Shown here piece by piece: positions 12,801 to 23,706 of a stretch of DNA of 64,000 nt. The stretch's first letter is position 1. Each line of letters opens with the position of its first letter. The notes below the pieces were generated by a model that searched no databases, was not told the origin of the DNA, and worked only from the letters and a program-made list of their open reading frames with translations. The position numbers and the translations under genes are program-made. The stretch lies in contig NOKP01000002.1 in assembly GCA_002682825.1 (NCBI GenBank), forward strand, positions 2,361,132 to 2,425,131. Direction: 5' to 3'. The stretch comes from Neonectria sp. B-13 (taxonomy: Eukaryota > Ascomycota > Sordariomycetes > Hypocreales > Nectriaceae).

Positions 12801-13720
12801 TTAATAAGCACCGCCGTTGTAGTATGAGGGAACCTGCGCGGGAGGAGGCGCAAAACCACTTCGCCTGCTTGGAGGGCCTGGAGTCCGGCGCTCTAAACGG
12901 GGATCCATGCGAGGATCTCCTGCCATACGAGGGTCTCCCACCATGCGAGGGTCTCCTACCAGACGAGGGTCCATGCGAGGGTCTCCCGCCAGGCGAGGGT
13001 CCATACGGGGGTCCATACGGGGCATAGGAGGAGGCGTTCGAGATGGAAGCGCCTGTTGCTCATGTTGAAATCCGACTGGAGCGACGACCGCTGAGGAGCC
13101 AGTGGCGCCATTGGAACCGCTTCGTCGGTTTGCTTTCCGATAGCCATTGAGTGCGCTTAGGGGCGGAGCCTTTACCGCAGGTTCGTCCTCTGCTGGAAGA
13201 GTGAGTTCCACCAGACCAAAGAAATATTCCAGAACCTCCGGATAACGTTGGACGCTAGATTGCCAGTCTTCGTCGATGCCCCGCTTGAGTGAGGCTTGGG
13301 CCTCGGCAATCTGGTTGGGATGAGGCAGTGCGTTATAGTAGTGGTAAGCATGGGCGGTGATGCGATCCAAGTGGGCGGAGTGGGCGGTTTTCCGGCGTTC
13401 TGTAAGGAGTCGGAAGTATTCGAGGATATAGTCTTGTGCATGTGCTCGAACCCAAGAACTGTATCAACTCAATTAGATGCATTGATCGGAGAGAGGTCGG
13501 AAATGGGTAGGCTCGCGAACCGTATGTCACTGTAGATGGACCGCATCATGCGATCCTCAGCCTGCTTGACGGCCACCTCAAGCCGCTTGGCCTCACAATC
13601 ACACGCCATTGTCGCCGGGGCGTGACATATCGCGCAGTCGGGGTCCATCCTGATGAAGGGTTTTCGATATTGGTAGTCTCTAGTATGCATCTTAGCAAAG
13701 GCGGGTGGTCGAGATGACAT
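12801..13720 (-). CDS. Conserved fungal protein of unknown function with C-terminal Asp-Pro-Arg-Met repeats
   Basis: Predicted up to 285 aa from complement(join(12801..13458, 13521..13720)). The intron 13459-13520 joins IYSDIR to SWVRAHAQDYILEYF; its donor GTTCGC is atypical, but the join is in frame and makes a continuous helix-rich region. The N-terminus has a Cys cluster, CAIC...CDC (residues ~28-43), that could bind a metal. The middle (about 67-160) is the probable conserved core, with an amphipathic Tyr/His-rich part (RITAHAYHYYNALPHP) and a Trp-containing helix. The last third is disordered and carries about nine short units of type MDPR / GDPRM, followed by a Pro-rich end. Three in-frame starts exist (13720, 13690, 13648); the third directly precedes the Cys cluster and may be the real one. 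I do not recognise a function. Confidence 0.75.
12905..13025 (-). repeat. Coding minisatellite (MDPR/GDPRM units)
   Basis: About 120 bp inside the preceding gene is built from imperfect 12-15 bp units related to GAGGGTCTCC and GAGGGTCCATGC on the plus strand. They encode alternating MDPR, LVGDPR, MVGDPR and MAGDPR blocks. Repeat number probably varies between strains. Confidence 0.7.
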
Positions 13721-15734
13721 GGGTCCGGTGGTGGCCGCCGGTCAGACCAGTGGCAGACAACAAAGAATACAAAATGATGTGCAGGGGGGGTCAAGTCATG
13801 ACAACGTCATGAAGGTCGATCGGGAATCTCCCTCTAACCCCACTGACGAGTTTCATGAGGCACAAACGAAGCGAGGCAGGCAGGGAGACTGAGAGTGTGG
13901 ACGACGATGGCCAGGGACGGGGGCCGGGGAGTGAGGGGAGGGAAGAGAGCAACTGACCTGGTTAAGAAGAGACGGCCGGCTGGAGAGAGTAGGCTCGGAC
14001 GTGGCGGTAAGGAGATAACGACACCAGAGGGGAAAGTGGTATGGTATGTCCGTCTCGGACAGCAGCCAGGCAAGAGAGCAGCTGTTTCGCTGGGGCCAGT
14101 ATGTATCCTGCAAGCACCAGCAGCTCTCGGGGCTCGAGCTGGAAGGGAGGAGAAACTGAGGAGCGAGGTAGAAGAAGTCGCGTGGGGAAGCGAAGGAAGC
14201 TATGTGGAGAGGTCGAATGAGGAGGGCTGGTCCACGTCCTCTGTCGTGGCTCGAATGCGGGACCGCGGAGCGTATGCAGGCTGGCCCAATGGCCTCGAGC
14301 TGAGCCAAGGGAGGGGCGTCTGGGGGCGAACGGTCGTTGGGCGATGCGGCTGCTCAGGTGCTGTTCTGGTAGTAGTGGATGGTGACGAGCAGTAGTAGCA
14401 CGAGAAGGTGGGAGGGGGGGATGGGACGTGGACAAGAGGAATTGGGGCGAGGGTGAGACGGGTTCGGCGGGATGGAAGGCAGCTAGTTGCTGGTGAAGGC
14501 CGATGCGAGCGAGAATGGGGAAGAGAGGGACGAGTGTTAGAACTCGGTGAACCAGCAGAAGGAAGAAAGAAGGCCGGCCCGAAACTAAAAACCCAAAAAC
14601 AAATCAGGAGCGGCTTGGGCTAAAAGGTAGTGAGAAGCCAGGGGACAATTTGCCGAACGTCGAACTTGGGCAACTTGGGCGAATAAAGGCGAAGGGACGG
14701 TGGCGGGTGAGCCCCGGCAAACCAACGGACGGCAAAGGAGGGGCGACGGAGGTGTGAGAGAGACCCTGCGGCCAGCCGATTCACCGCATTTTGGCATCAG
14801 CAGGGCTTCTCCCAGTTTCCAGCAAGCTCTCCAGCACTGGCCGGAGGCTGGTCGAATGGCAATATGCACCATCCATGGGCCATTCCGGGCTGGCTGCAGA
14901 CGCCGACGGCTTGAGGCGAGACGAACGGGCACCGAGAACAAACATGCCACTGATTGGCACAACGGAGGACGGGCGACACGGAGGGAACGTTTGAATGGTC
15001 GACGGTGTGCAATTTGACTAAGATAGGTAAGGTATGCGAAAACGTTCGAAGTATTCGTACGATGAACCACGAACGGTGAGCGGCGAGCGAATATCGGGCG
15101 GCAATGGAATGCCCGGAAAGGATGACGGTAGTAAACGGTGAAGTAGAATGCACCTAGTTAGCAGACACGGAACTCTGAATACATGGGGGTGAGGGGTCAA
15201 GATTGATGGAGCGTAGTGTCGCGTGGGACGTGAGAGTTGAGTAACAGGGCATCATGGTTGATGGCGAGTATCGTAGCTTGAGGCGCTTGACGACTGTGAT
15301 ATGAAGGAGGGGAAAAACAGTCGGTACACCAGCTGTGAAATGTGAAGTAAGATGCAAGTCACAGGCTTCCTTCTTCCTAAGTTCGTTGCTTCATAGACGT
15401 ACATCCAGCCAAGTGCGTACCTCAGGCATTGGCTGGGCCAAGGACGTGGTTGCCTGCTGGTCTTGAGGCACTCTTGCCTTTCCAGGGCATATTCTGGTGG
15501 TGCTGCCGTGAGGTACTGTCCAGTAGGACTTTGGGTAAGGTACTTGGGTACTTCATACTTTGTAGTACAGTACTAGTAGTACTAAGGTGGGCGGGGAGCT
15601 TCTTATCTTATCAGCACCGACCTCATCAACTCATCCAGAATTTTTGACATAATCGAGCAATCGCTTGCTTCTTGACTCAAGCCTTCAACTTTCCTTATTT
15701 CCTCGACCCGAGCAGGGCCGCCGCCACAGCAAAC
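13721..15734. other. Divergent intergenic region (unknown gene / MTG2)
   Basis: A 2-kb gap between divergent starts. The plus strand from about 13,880 to 14,600 is purine-rich, i.e. pyrimidine-rich in the orientation of the leftward gene, consistent with its promoter and leader. The many overlapping ORFs here show no domain. The MTG2-proximal end has GTAC-rich patches (15,540-15,585) and a CTTATCTTATC doublet. Confidence 0.55.
15602..15612 (+). promoter_or_regulatory. GATA-type doublet CTTATCTTATC upstream of MTG2
   Basis: Exact 11-bp CTTATCTTATC, 123 bp before the chosen MTG2 start. The same 11-mer occurs upstream of DBP7 and ESF2. GATA is the core recognised by fungal GATA zinc-finger factors, but the sequence does not show which factor uses it. 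Confidence 0.5.
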
Positions 15735-17471
15735 ATGGCTCCCCGGTGTCCCAATGCCTCGCCGACTCTTCTCCCGTTCCTCTATCCCTCACTCTTCTCG
15801 CAGCGCTGCGCCCTCAACGCCGCTGCGGCACTCCGAAGACGATGCGTCTCGACCGTCAACGACCTGCCCGAATCGCGCCTTAACCCGGCCCCCGACGATT
15901 ATGCCGCCTCGAGCTTCGCCGACAAAGCCCATCTGACCCTCTATGCAGGCCGTGGTGGCAACGGCTGTATCTCTTTCCTACGCGAGGCCTACATTGCCGA
16001 AGGTCCCCCCAATGGCGGCGACGGAGGCCATGGAGGCAATGTCTACATCCAAGCTGCCCACGGCGAAACCTCTCTGCACAAGTTAGCTCGAAAGCGATTT
16101 GTCCACGGCGGTCGCGGCAAGCACGGCCAGGGTAGCGCGAAGAGCGGCACCCGGGGAGACGATATCATCATCACCGTACCTGTGGGAACAGTTGTGCGTG
16201 AGTTGGAGCGCGAAGACCCTGTCGCTGATGAAATCATAAACATGCGCATCTGGCGCGCGCAGCAGAAATTGCTGAACAGGGAGCAACGCTTGGCAGATGA
16301 AGAAAGGCAGAAGTTCGCGCGGGAAGAGGGCATTGAAGACCCGGAGGATGAGAGACTACAGGAGAAAGAGATTGAGGAGGATGAGGATGAGGAGGATAAT
16401 GATCCAGAGCGGCCTAAGTGGTTACTATACCCTGGCTTGTCCAAGACCGATGTTAAGCAAACGGTCTTCCCTCGCCTCCCTAAGCGCCACCGCATCTACA
16501 AGCAGCCGCCGCCCACGATCCATCTCGACCTGTCTCGTCCGACTCCTAGCCCTATCCTCCTCGCAACCGGTGGTATCGGTGGCTTAGGTAACCCTCATTT
16601 CACTTCCCGAGAACACCCACGGCCTATGTTTGCGACAAAAGGAGAAGAAGCGGTAACGATGCAGATTGAACTCGAGCTCAAGCTTCTTGCTGATGTCGGG
16701 CTCGTCGGTCTACCCAATGCCGGGAAAAGCACGCTCCTACGCGCCCTTACCAACAGCCGCACTCGAGTCGGCAACTGGGCCTTTACCACTCTTCAACCCA
16801 ACATTGGCACTGTCGTTCTCGACAAGTATTCCGGTCGTCCCACCATCAAGAGCTACCGTCGCTACCCAGCCCAACTAGGCTTGCCCGAGGTGGTTGACAC
16901 CGAGCCACGCACCCGCTTCAGCGTCGCCGACATCCCCGGCCTAATCGAGGGAGCCCACCTCGATCGAGGACTCGGTATTGCATTCCTGCGCCACGTTGAA
17001 CGTGCTGGCGTCCTTGCCTTCGTCGTCGATCTGGCCGCCGGCAATGCTTGCAAGGCCCTCGACGCTCTGTGGCGCGAAGTCAGCCTGTACGCCCAGATGC
17101 GCGATGAGGAGGAGAAAGACCGCGAGATTGACACTCGCATTGATTGGGACATGTCATCTGACTCGGGCGGGGCCATCAACTTGACTGATGACTTCAATGC
17201 TGCCTCGCAAGCACCCGATGAGTTACCCGGCATCCAAATCGCTGGCAAGCCTTGGTTCGTCGTCGCGACCAAGGCTGACCTGCCTGAGACACAGGAGAAC
17301 TTTAGGGAACTCAAGGAATACCTAGACAACATTACCAAGGGTAACCAATTACACCCAAGTGGAGCGGAGAAGGCCTGGACCAAAGACTGCGCGGCCATCC
17401 CGGTGAGCGCCATCAACGGCCAGGGAATGGATAGAATCGTTCACTGGACTGTCGGTCTGCTAGACGAGTAG
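15735..17471 (+). CDS. MTG2: Mitochondrial Obg-family GTPase (Mtg2/ObgE type)
   Basis: Predicted 578 aa, single exon. Obg GTPases act in late large-subunit ribosome assembly; Mtg2 does so for the mitochondrial ribosome. A basic, Ser/Arg-rich N-terminus (ALRRRCVST) fits a mitochondrial presequence. The Gly-rich Obg fold starts near residue 63 (GRGGNGC...PNGGDGGHGGNV). The GTPase domain follows, with G1 GLPNAGKST near 323, switch II/G3 DIPGLIEGAH near 398 and G4 ATKAD near 511. An acidic insertion near residues 185-226 (EEDEDEEDNDPE) splits the Obg fold; insertions here make the protein longer than bacterial Obg (about 390 aa). I chose ATG 15735 (context AAACATGG); an in-frame ATG at 15672 would add 21 residues. 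Convergent with NCL1. Confidence 0.92.
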   Translation: MAPRCPNASPTLLPFLYPSLFSQRCALNAAAALRRRCVSTVNDLPESRLNPAPDDYAASSFADKAHLTLYAGRGGNGCISFLREAYIAEGPPNGGDGGHGGNVYIQAAHGETSLHKLARKRFVHGGRGKHGQGSAKSGTRGDDIIITVPVGTVVRELEREDPVADEIINMRIWRAQQKLLNREQRLADEERQKFAREEGIEDPEDERLQEKEIEEDEDEEDNDPERPKWLLYPGLSKTDVKQTVFPRLPKRHRIYKQPPPTIHLDLSRPTPSPILLATGGIGGLGNPHFTSREHPRPMFATKGEEAVTMQIELELKLLADVGLVGLPNAGKSTLLRALTNSRTRVGNWAFTTLQPNIGTVVLDKYSGRPTIKSYRRYPAQLGLPEVVDTEPRTRFSVADIPGLIEGAHLDRGLGIAFLRHVERAGVLAFVVDLAAGNACKALDALWREVSLYAQMRDEEEKDREIDTRIDWDMSSDSGGAINLTDDFNAASQAPDELPGIQIAGKPWFVVATKADLPETQENFRELKEYLDNITKGNQLHPSGAEKAWTKDCAAIPVSAINGQGMDRIVHWTVGLLDE

Positions 17472-17877
17472 GCGCCACTACTGCGAGAGAGTTCACTATA
17501 CTCAACTCGTACAAAGAGATGGTATAGTGCCTTGGCACAAATGGTATCGCTTTTGCCAGCATTGTCATTGTACCACATGTATCAGTAACGAATGTAGAAA
17601 TATACACCTGCTCTAAATCAACATAGCTAGCCGCTATCCCCGGTTCCCTCGCCTCTGTTCCGAGCTCACGATGGCTGATTCTCACAACGTCTTTTGGTGT
17701 AAAGAATGCGATACCTCCTGTTTATGAGTGTTTATATGCTTGTCTGTCATGCGTTGCGAGATTGTGACTACATCGGACGCAAGTAACAAAAATTGGGATG
17801 ATGGCTACAGCGACCCTGTGAATACGGCACTAACACCAAACGACTCTAATCAAATACTTGTACATCCCATGTCTAAA
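17472..17877. other. Short intergenic, convergent 3' ends
   Basis: This holds the 3' UTRs of MTG2 (plus) and NCL1 (minus). Nothing else is visible. Confidence 0.6.
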
Positions 17878-20583
17878 TCAAGCGTTGTCCTCGGTTTTTG
17901 TCCCATTCGTCTCTCCAGTCTCCGCAGATTTGACATCATCCTCAACCACGGTCGTCTCCTTCTCGACAGCTGCCTTTTCCTCGCCAGGATCAACGCTCTT
18001 GGGCTCCTCCTTGGCCTTCTCCTGGTTCTGCTGCTTGTGCAGGGTGATGTTGATGAGTGGTGATGTGTCGTTGAAAACACGCAACAACATGGCCGAGCGG
18101 TCCTCCTTAGGAAGCATGAGGTTGAGCGAGTGGATGCTCTTCCAGAGCGGCAGGGCCATGCGCTCGTTGAAGTCTGGGTCGGAACCATCAGGCTCGATAC
18201 GCAGAACGCAGCATCCCATGCCAATGTCACGGACACGCTCGCCAATCTCGTCAAACCTCTGCCAATCGTCGCCAGAGATGCGGGGGAACATCTCGATAAG
18301 AAGCTTGTGGAACGTCTCCTTGTTATGGAGGTGGATGACGCGGGGCTCGCCGACGTAGCCCTGGAGGATGGGCATACCCTCAGACTGGATGCGCCAGCGA
18401 CAAACTTCGGCGGAGGGGGCGTCCTGCTTCATGTACATACGCACGCCGCCGTGGATGAACTTGATACCTCTGCCCTCGTTCTCCTTGAGGATATCCCGCA
18501 GCAGAGCGCTGGTGTAGTAGATGGCCTTCGCGGGCTCGCCCATCTCGTTACGGACCATGTATCGATCATCGGGGAATCGAGTCGAGATGTGGTAGAACTC
18601 CTTGATGTTCTGGATGATAGGGTGCGCCGGGTCGAGGTACTTGAAGGGCTCTTCTACCGGGCCATTTCGCCGGGGCTTGCCGTTGTCAGGCTTGGGCTGT
18701 GCAACAGGAGTCACGGCAGCTGAGAGCTCGTCTTCAGTCTTGACCTTCTTGGCAGGCTGTTCCTCGCTCTCCTCCGTCTCCAAAGGCCTCTTGTTACCGT
18801 TAGTGGACTCGTCCGCCATGGTAACATCCTCCTTGATCTCAGCAACAGCAGGAATGGCCCCTGCCTCGGGTTTCTCCGGCGTCTCCTCAGTGATCTTCTC
18901 GGAGGTAACCTCAGTGGCCTCCTCGGAAAGTCCCTCAGTGGCCGTATTAGGAGCTTCCTCGGTGGTCTTTTCAGCCGAAGGGAGATCTGACTCATCACTG
19001 GCCTTGACAGGAGCCTGCTTGCGGTCGTTCTCATTTCTCGCCTTGAAATCGGTCTTCTTCTGGAGCACAGTAATGAAGAAGCCACCAGTGTCTTGCATGT
19101 GGGGGTAGACTCTCATGCATCGCTCCAGGGGCAGGTCGGCACAATCAGAGCCCTCGAGTCTGGAAAACATGGTTTCCACGACTCGCCCAGGGGGGACGCC
19201 CTCGGTGTTCTCGTTGGCGAAGTCCTCGACCTCCTTCCATGAGCTCCAGATTTTAGCAGACTTGTCCATGATCTTCCAATCCTTCAAGCCAGGGGTTCGC
19301 TTCAAGTTCACCAGCTCGTTGCTACAGTCAACAATCTCGACATTGTCGGGGCCGCCACATCGCTCGATAGCGGATACCACGACGGCTTCGTTTTCGACTG
19401 GGTTCATGCTGCAGGTCGAGAAGACGACTCGGCCGCCGACCTTGAGCAGCTGGAGAGCTCGCACCAGGATTCGAATCTGGGTAGTGTGCAGGCCAAGCGC
19501 ACTGCCTGGTTGCCAATCCTTCCAGAGGTTTGCATTCTTTCGGAGGGTTCCATCGCCAGAGCAAGGGACATCCGCCAAAATTCGGTCGAACTTTAAGTAC
19601 TTCGCCTTGGTGGAGTTGGGGTCGGAAGGGAGCTTGATGGAGGGAAATTGGGTCGCATCGTGGTTGGTGACGATAAGGTTGGGGGACGAGAGTCGCTTCA
19701 GCTGATGGACCAGCATGTGGCCACGCTTGTAGTCGGAGTCGTTGGCGATCAGAATGCCAGTGGCTCGTCCGGCATCGGTTGAGTCTGCTTCAAGATCCGC
19801 GTTGATCTCCTCCTGCGTCTCCACACCGAGGTTCAGACCATCCTCGGCGGCAAAGGCGCGCAGGACCTTGCGGACACGCGCTTCCTCGCCCACGTGGATC
19901 ATCTCGAGGAGCTGCGCCGCCTTGCTTCCGGGAGCAGCGCACATGTCCAGGACGGTCATTCCAGGGCGAAGGTCCATCAGCAGAGGGGGAATCATGCTGA
20001 CGACCTCCTGACGGCTGATGTTTCCGACGCTCGTCTCGGAGACAAGGAACTTCTGGAAGGCGGCGAAAGGGGGGAACTTGCGGATGACGTTCTTGGGGGT
20101 GGTCATCCACCAGGCGAGCTCATCGGGGTACCAGGGGACAGCCAGAGGGGGCGCGACAGGGGTGCCATCTTGGTGCTCAATCTTGACGATTTCGGGGATG
20201 TATCTGTCCTTGAGGAGTCTCTTGACGTTAATGGCATGGCTGGCGCAAGCAAGTTAGCGTGTTGACTTCTGCCACCTCAGACGAGCTGCAACATACCCCT
20301 TGGAACCGCAGAACCGGAAGCTATTGGGGAGCTCGCGCTTCAAGGCATCCCAGTAAGCCTTCTTCTCGTCGTCGGGCAGCTGCAGAAGGGTGTCGTAGAA
20401 ACGCTGTAGCCTCTCGTTCTCCTTGGGGACGGCTGGATAGTCTCTGTAGGAGCCGCCTTGACCACCGCTTCGGCCGCCGCCGCCGCCGCCTCGTCTGTTC
20501 TTTCCCTGGATCGCAGAAATGTTAGCAGGGCACAATTGATACGAAATCGCGGGGAAACGCACCCGGAAACTCTTCTTGCCCAT
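17878..20583 (-). CDS. NCL1: tRNA (cytosine-5-)-methyltransferase, NSUN2/Trm4 family
   Basis: Predicted 863 aa from complement(join(17878..20239, 20297..20505, 20563..20583)). Trm4/Ncl1 makes m5C at several tRNA positions in the nucleus. The first exon is only 21 nt (MGKKSFR) and is joined by a GTGCGT...CCAG intron to a Lys/Arg/Gly-rich start typical of the family. The SAM-binding motif I is VLDMCAAPGSK (near 173). Motif IV PCSGDG has its Cys near 303 (product release), and motif VI STCSMNP has the catalytic Cys near 353. The protein is longer than yeast Trm4 (684 aa) because of a disordered Glu/Thr/Ser-rich insertion between about residues 495 and 600, ending in a basic patch (PAKKVKTED) that could act as a nuclear signal. 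The C-terminal RNA-binding part (FYHISTRFPDDRYMVRNEMG) is intact. Confidence 0.95.
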
Positions 20584-22740
20584 TGTCGCGATTGTTTTGC
20601 AGTTGGAAGGAGCTTGCGACAGAAATTTCCAAGGCTGGCAGAAAAGTGATGCAAATGCCCCGCCGCATTTAGCCCGCCGCGTTTAGCACTTGGCACCCCG
20701 CGGGCGCGCTAATGCAAGTGGCTGGAGCTCCTCAAAAGGGTCGCTGTACGGATATTCTCACCCTACACCATCATTGAAAATAAAGCACCAATTTGGTAGC
20801 CACTTGATTGTGAGGAGAAACCCCCCCTGAGTAATAGAAGCACGCAGAGCTAGCGATACAATATGACAAACCCTATCGATGCAGTTTTCGCAATGGGTAG
20901 AGAAATGATGATGTGCTACTGACCAGCAGAGTTGGCACATGTCAAGAAAGTTGTCACTTTGAGATGTGCGCCCACCTTCCATGTTCGCAAGGCCCCAGGT
21001 GCAAATTCACTGAATGGGTGCATTCACAACATGAAGGGTATGACGCATTGTCATATTGAGCTATTCGACTACCAGATTGAAAAGAGCGAACAGCCCGAGC
21101 GTGGACCGCGGCATACCTATACACATTGCTTTTCTGCTTCCTGAGCTTGCTTCTCAAGGAGAAACGGGTCAGCGCAAGATACACGATGAAAGGGCCCATA
21201 TTCTTTCACGGCACGATACGTTCCACTAATACAGATGGCCATGGTGCTCCTCATTGATCACTCGCCACTCTAAGCGCCTGAACTTGGATAATGGTTCTGG
21301 GACGGCTTTCCTCATGGATGGGAAAGGTCCAGGCACCATACTACCCTAACTGGACCCCATGTTCTATAACAGAGACCCCATGCCTAAACCAGGGTCCTCA
21401 CGCCTGAACCAAAGTCCTCACGCCTAAACCAGAGTCCTCATGCCTAAGCCAGAGACTTTATGCCTGAGCCAGAGACCTTATGTCTAAACCATAGTCGTCA
21501 CGCCTAAGCCAGAGTCCTCACTCCTAAACATAACAAGGGAAAACCAAGGCTGATCCTAACCTTAACCTGAACTCCAGCCCTGACCCGAACATCTTGTTTG
21601 CCGTTATCCATTTTGGGGAGCTTTGGGTTCTCACCCGGGCCGTATACGCCCCGCGTGATACCAATGGTTGATCCAACGCACTGGCTCATCCTCGTTCATC
21701 TTCGCAACATTTTGGGTCTGCCTTTCAAAGTCAAGTACGAGACGCTAGAGCATTCGATTCAGCTCGTATCTCGGCGTATGAAATACATAGCGAAGTGTGA
21801 TGCCCGCACTACCCGAGAAACGGAAGCAGATCAGTAACTACCCAAGAGGGCGTTGAGCATCATGCAGCGATTGTGCTTCTCACCTTTGTCGACATATCGT
21901 TCACAGTCAAGTGAGGATGAAGGACTCAAGATTAGAGGTGAACGAGAATAATTAACCTGACAGGGAGGGTGGGAGGTTGAAGATTGCAGAAGGTGGGTGA
22001 GAAGTGGAAGACTGCAAATTGATGGATGGGAGGGCAAATGAAAGAGCTGAATAAGACTCAGAGATTGAGCACCGATCAAGTCACTTGGTCCTCGGGTCTT
22101 GGAAGAGCGCCCATGTTCCCACTGCAAGGTTGCACTTTCACCAGCCACCACCCTCACCGTTCGCGACGCGTCGAATCTTGTTCCCATTGCTTCACTTAAC
22201 CATCGTCAATAGGCAGCCTGATCGACGCTCAAGTCATTGGAAGATTACGAGGCGACTGCCCGACATTACTAAAGATGAACACGACTACCAAGCGAGGCAA
22301 GTTACAGTACAGGAAGCTTCTTCTTCGCGGCCCAGCGTAAAGCTGAGCATCACAATGAAAACGTGGGTTTTAAATCAAAAATTCCGCCCCCCATGGCCCC
22401 GAAGGACAATGAAACTCGGATCGACTCCGCGATGTGCAATGCAGGCCTTCCAAGCTGAACCCCCCAATTCTTGAGCTGGGGAGTTCGGAACAAGGTAAGT
22501 ATGAAGAAGAAAAGAGAAAAAGTTGAAAAGCGGGAGGGCAGCGTGAGATTATATACCTGTGGAAACGCCTGAGCACGTGAGGAGTGATTGCGTTTTTTAC
22601 AGGGGCGGGACACTATGGGGCTTATTCATTCGCTGCAGGCCCCACTGACCCTGCCAGGCAGCTGCGGGTGCCTGCAGGTCCAAGCTAGTCGGTCTGATAG
22701 TAGGTAGGTAGGCGGACAGCTGTGACATCCCCAGTCGTGG
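20584..22740. other. Intergenic region with minisatellite
   Basis: The NCL1 promoter lies at the left end. The rest has no ORF with a recognisable domain and includes the 20-bp tandem repeat listed separately. This is the left border of the accessory segment that runs to about 27.2 kb. Confidence 0.55.
21371..21533. repeat. 20-bp minisatellite, about 8 units
   Basis: Imperfect head-to-tail copies of a 20-bp unit close to CCTCACGCCTAAACCAGAGT. Units differ at a few positions (mostly C/T and A/G), so the array is diverged. It encodes nothing recognisable. Confidence 0.85.
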
Positions 22741-23412
22741 GTGTGGTCTAACTGGGTGCATCTCCCACCAACAAAGTGTATTAAACTCCAGTGTATCGAT
22801 CAGCACCATCACACCAACACAATACTGGAAGGAAACGAGGCCGGCGGGAAGCCGAGCGTGGCATCGAGATACGAGTACACATGCCTAAACGCCAAGTTTG
22901 GCTGCACCAAAACATTCAGCGTCGCCCGAGCACGAGACGTGCATCCCGCGTCATGTGGCATAACCTCGGTCGAAATTCACCTTGAGCAGGTCAACGCCAT
23001 CAACGCCTACCGATTCCAGTGTTCCAAGTGTCCCAAAGAGTTGCCGAATCAAGGGGCTCTGACGAACCACGTATCTCCCGTACACTTTCAGCCAAGGAAA
23101 TGCCATCTAACTGGCTGCACCTCTGACATGGTGTTCAACACGTATTCGATGCTACGGAAACATATTGAGCTCGAGCATCGCGGATGGAAAAGTATCGGTT
23201 GTCCACTTCCCGACTGTCCGTCAGCCGACAAGACTTTTGCTACAATCGGGTCGTTCAGGGTTCATATGAAGGACGTGCACCAATGGAATGGGTCAACGAC
23301 CAGCTCAAGCCTTCTTCACACAGTCTCGTCGCGGGTTACATTAGCGGGAGATTTTAGGGGTATTCCACGATATACGAACCAGGGGCTTTTGCAGTCGGTG
23401 GTTACGGTCTGA
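22741..23412 (+). CDS. Small C2H2 zinc-finger protein, possibly a gene remnant
   Basis: Open frame of 223 aa. At least three C2H2-like fingers are visible. One is C-x2-C-x12-H-x4-H, starting at FQCSKC. One is C-x4-C...H-x4-H, starting at KCHLTGC and ending HIELEH. One is C-x4-C...H-x4-H, starting at GCPLPDC and ending HMKDVH. An earlier Cys-rich stretch (YTCLNAKFGC) may be a fourth, atypical finger. This suggests nucleic-acid binding; the targets are unknown. The first 30 residues look non-conserved, so the true start may be internal or the upstream exon may be lost. It sits beside a clear pseudogene, so it may itself be a truncated remnant. No transposase or other domain is attached. Confidence 0.5.
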   Translation: MWSNWVHLPPTKCIKLQCIDQHHHTNTILEGNEAGGKPSVASRYEYTCLNAKFGCTKTFSVARARDVHPASCGITSVEIHLEQVNAINAYRFQCSKCPKELPNQGALTNHVSPVHFQPRKCHLTGCTSDMVFNTYSMLRKHIELEHRGWKSIGCPLPDCPSADKTFATIGSFRVHMKDVHQWNGSTTSSSLLHTVSSRVTLAGDFRGIPRYTNQGLLQSVVTV

Positions 23413-23706
23413 TTTCCGGTGCGATTTTGGGATTTTGCTCGGTGTGCTGGTCAAATCTGACTATAATGATGCAAAGGATTGTGTGAGAGATTTTGGGCCG
23501 TATTCTAGCTATCCACGATAATCAGTAATTCATCGTTTGCTATGTTCTGTGTCCGTCATGACATTATACCATCCAGGTAAAGCAACCGAGTGTAGTCATG
23601 CGAAAGAAGACCCAAATAGCTAGCAAATATCATTCTTCCGAGCAAGACTAAGACTACATGAGACCGTTCGCATCACTCCTGGCCCACCGCAAGTCAACCA
23701 GACTCA

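Noticed and set aside
21371..21533. CRISPR-like array
   Set aside because: Units abut without unique spacers, and the genome is eukaryotic; a plain minisatellite.
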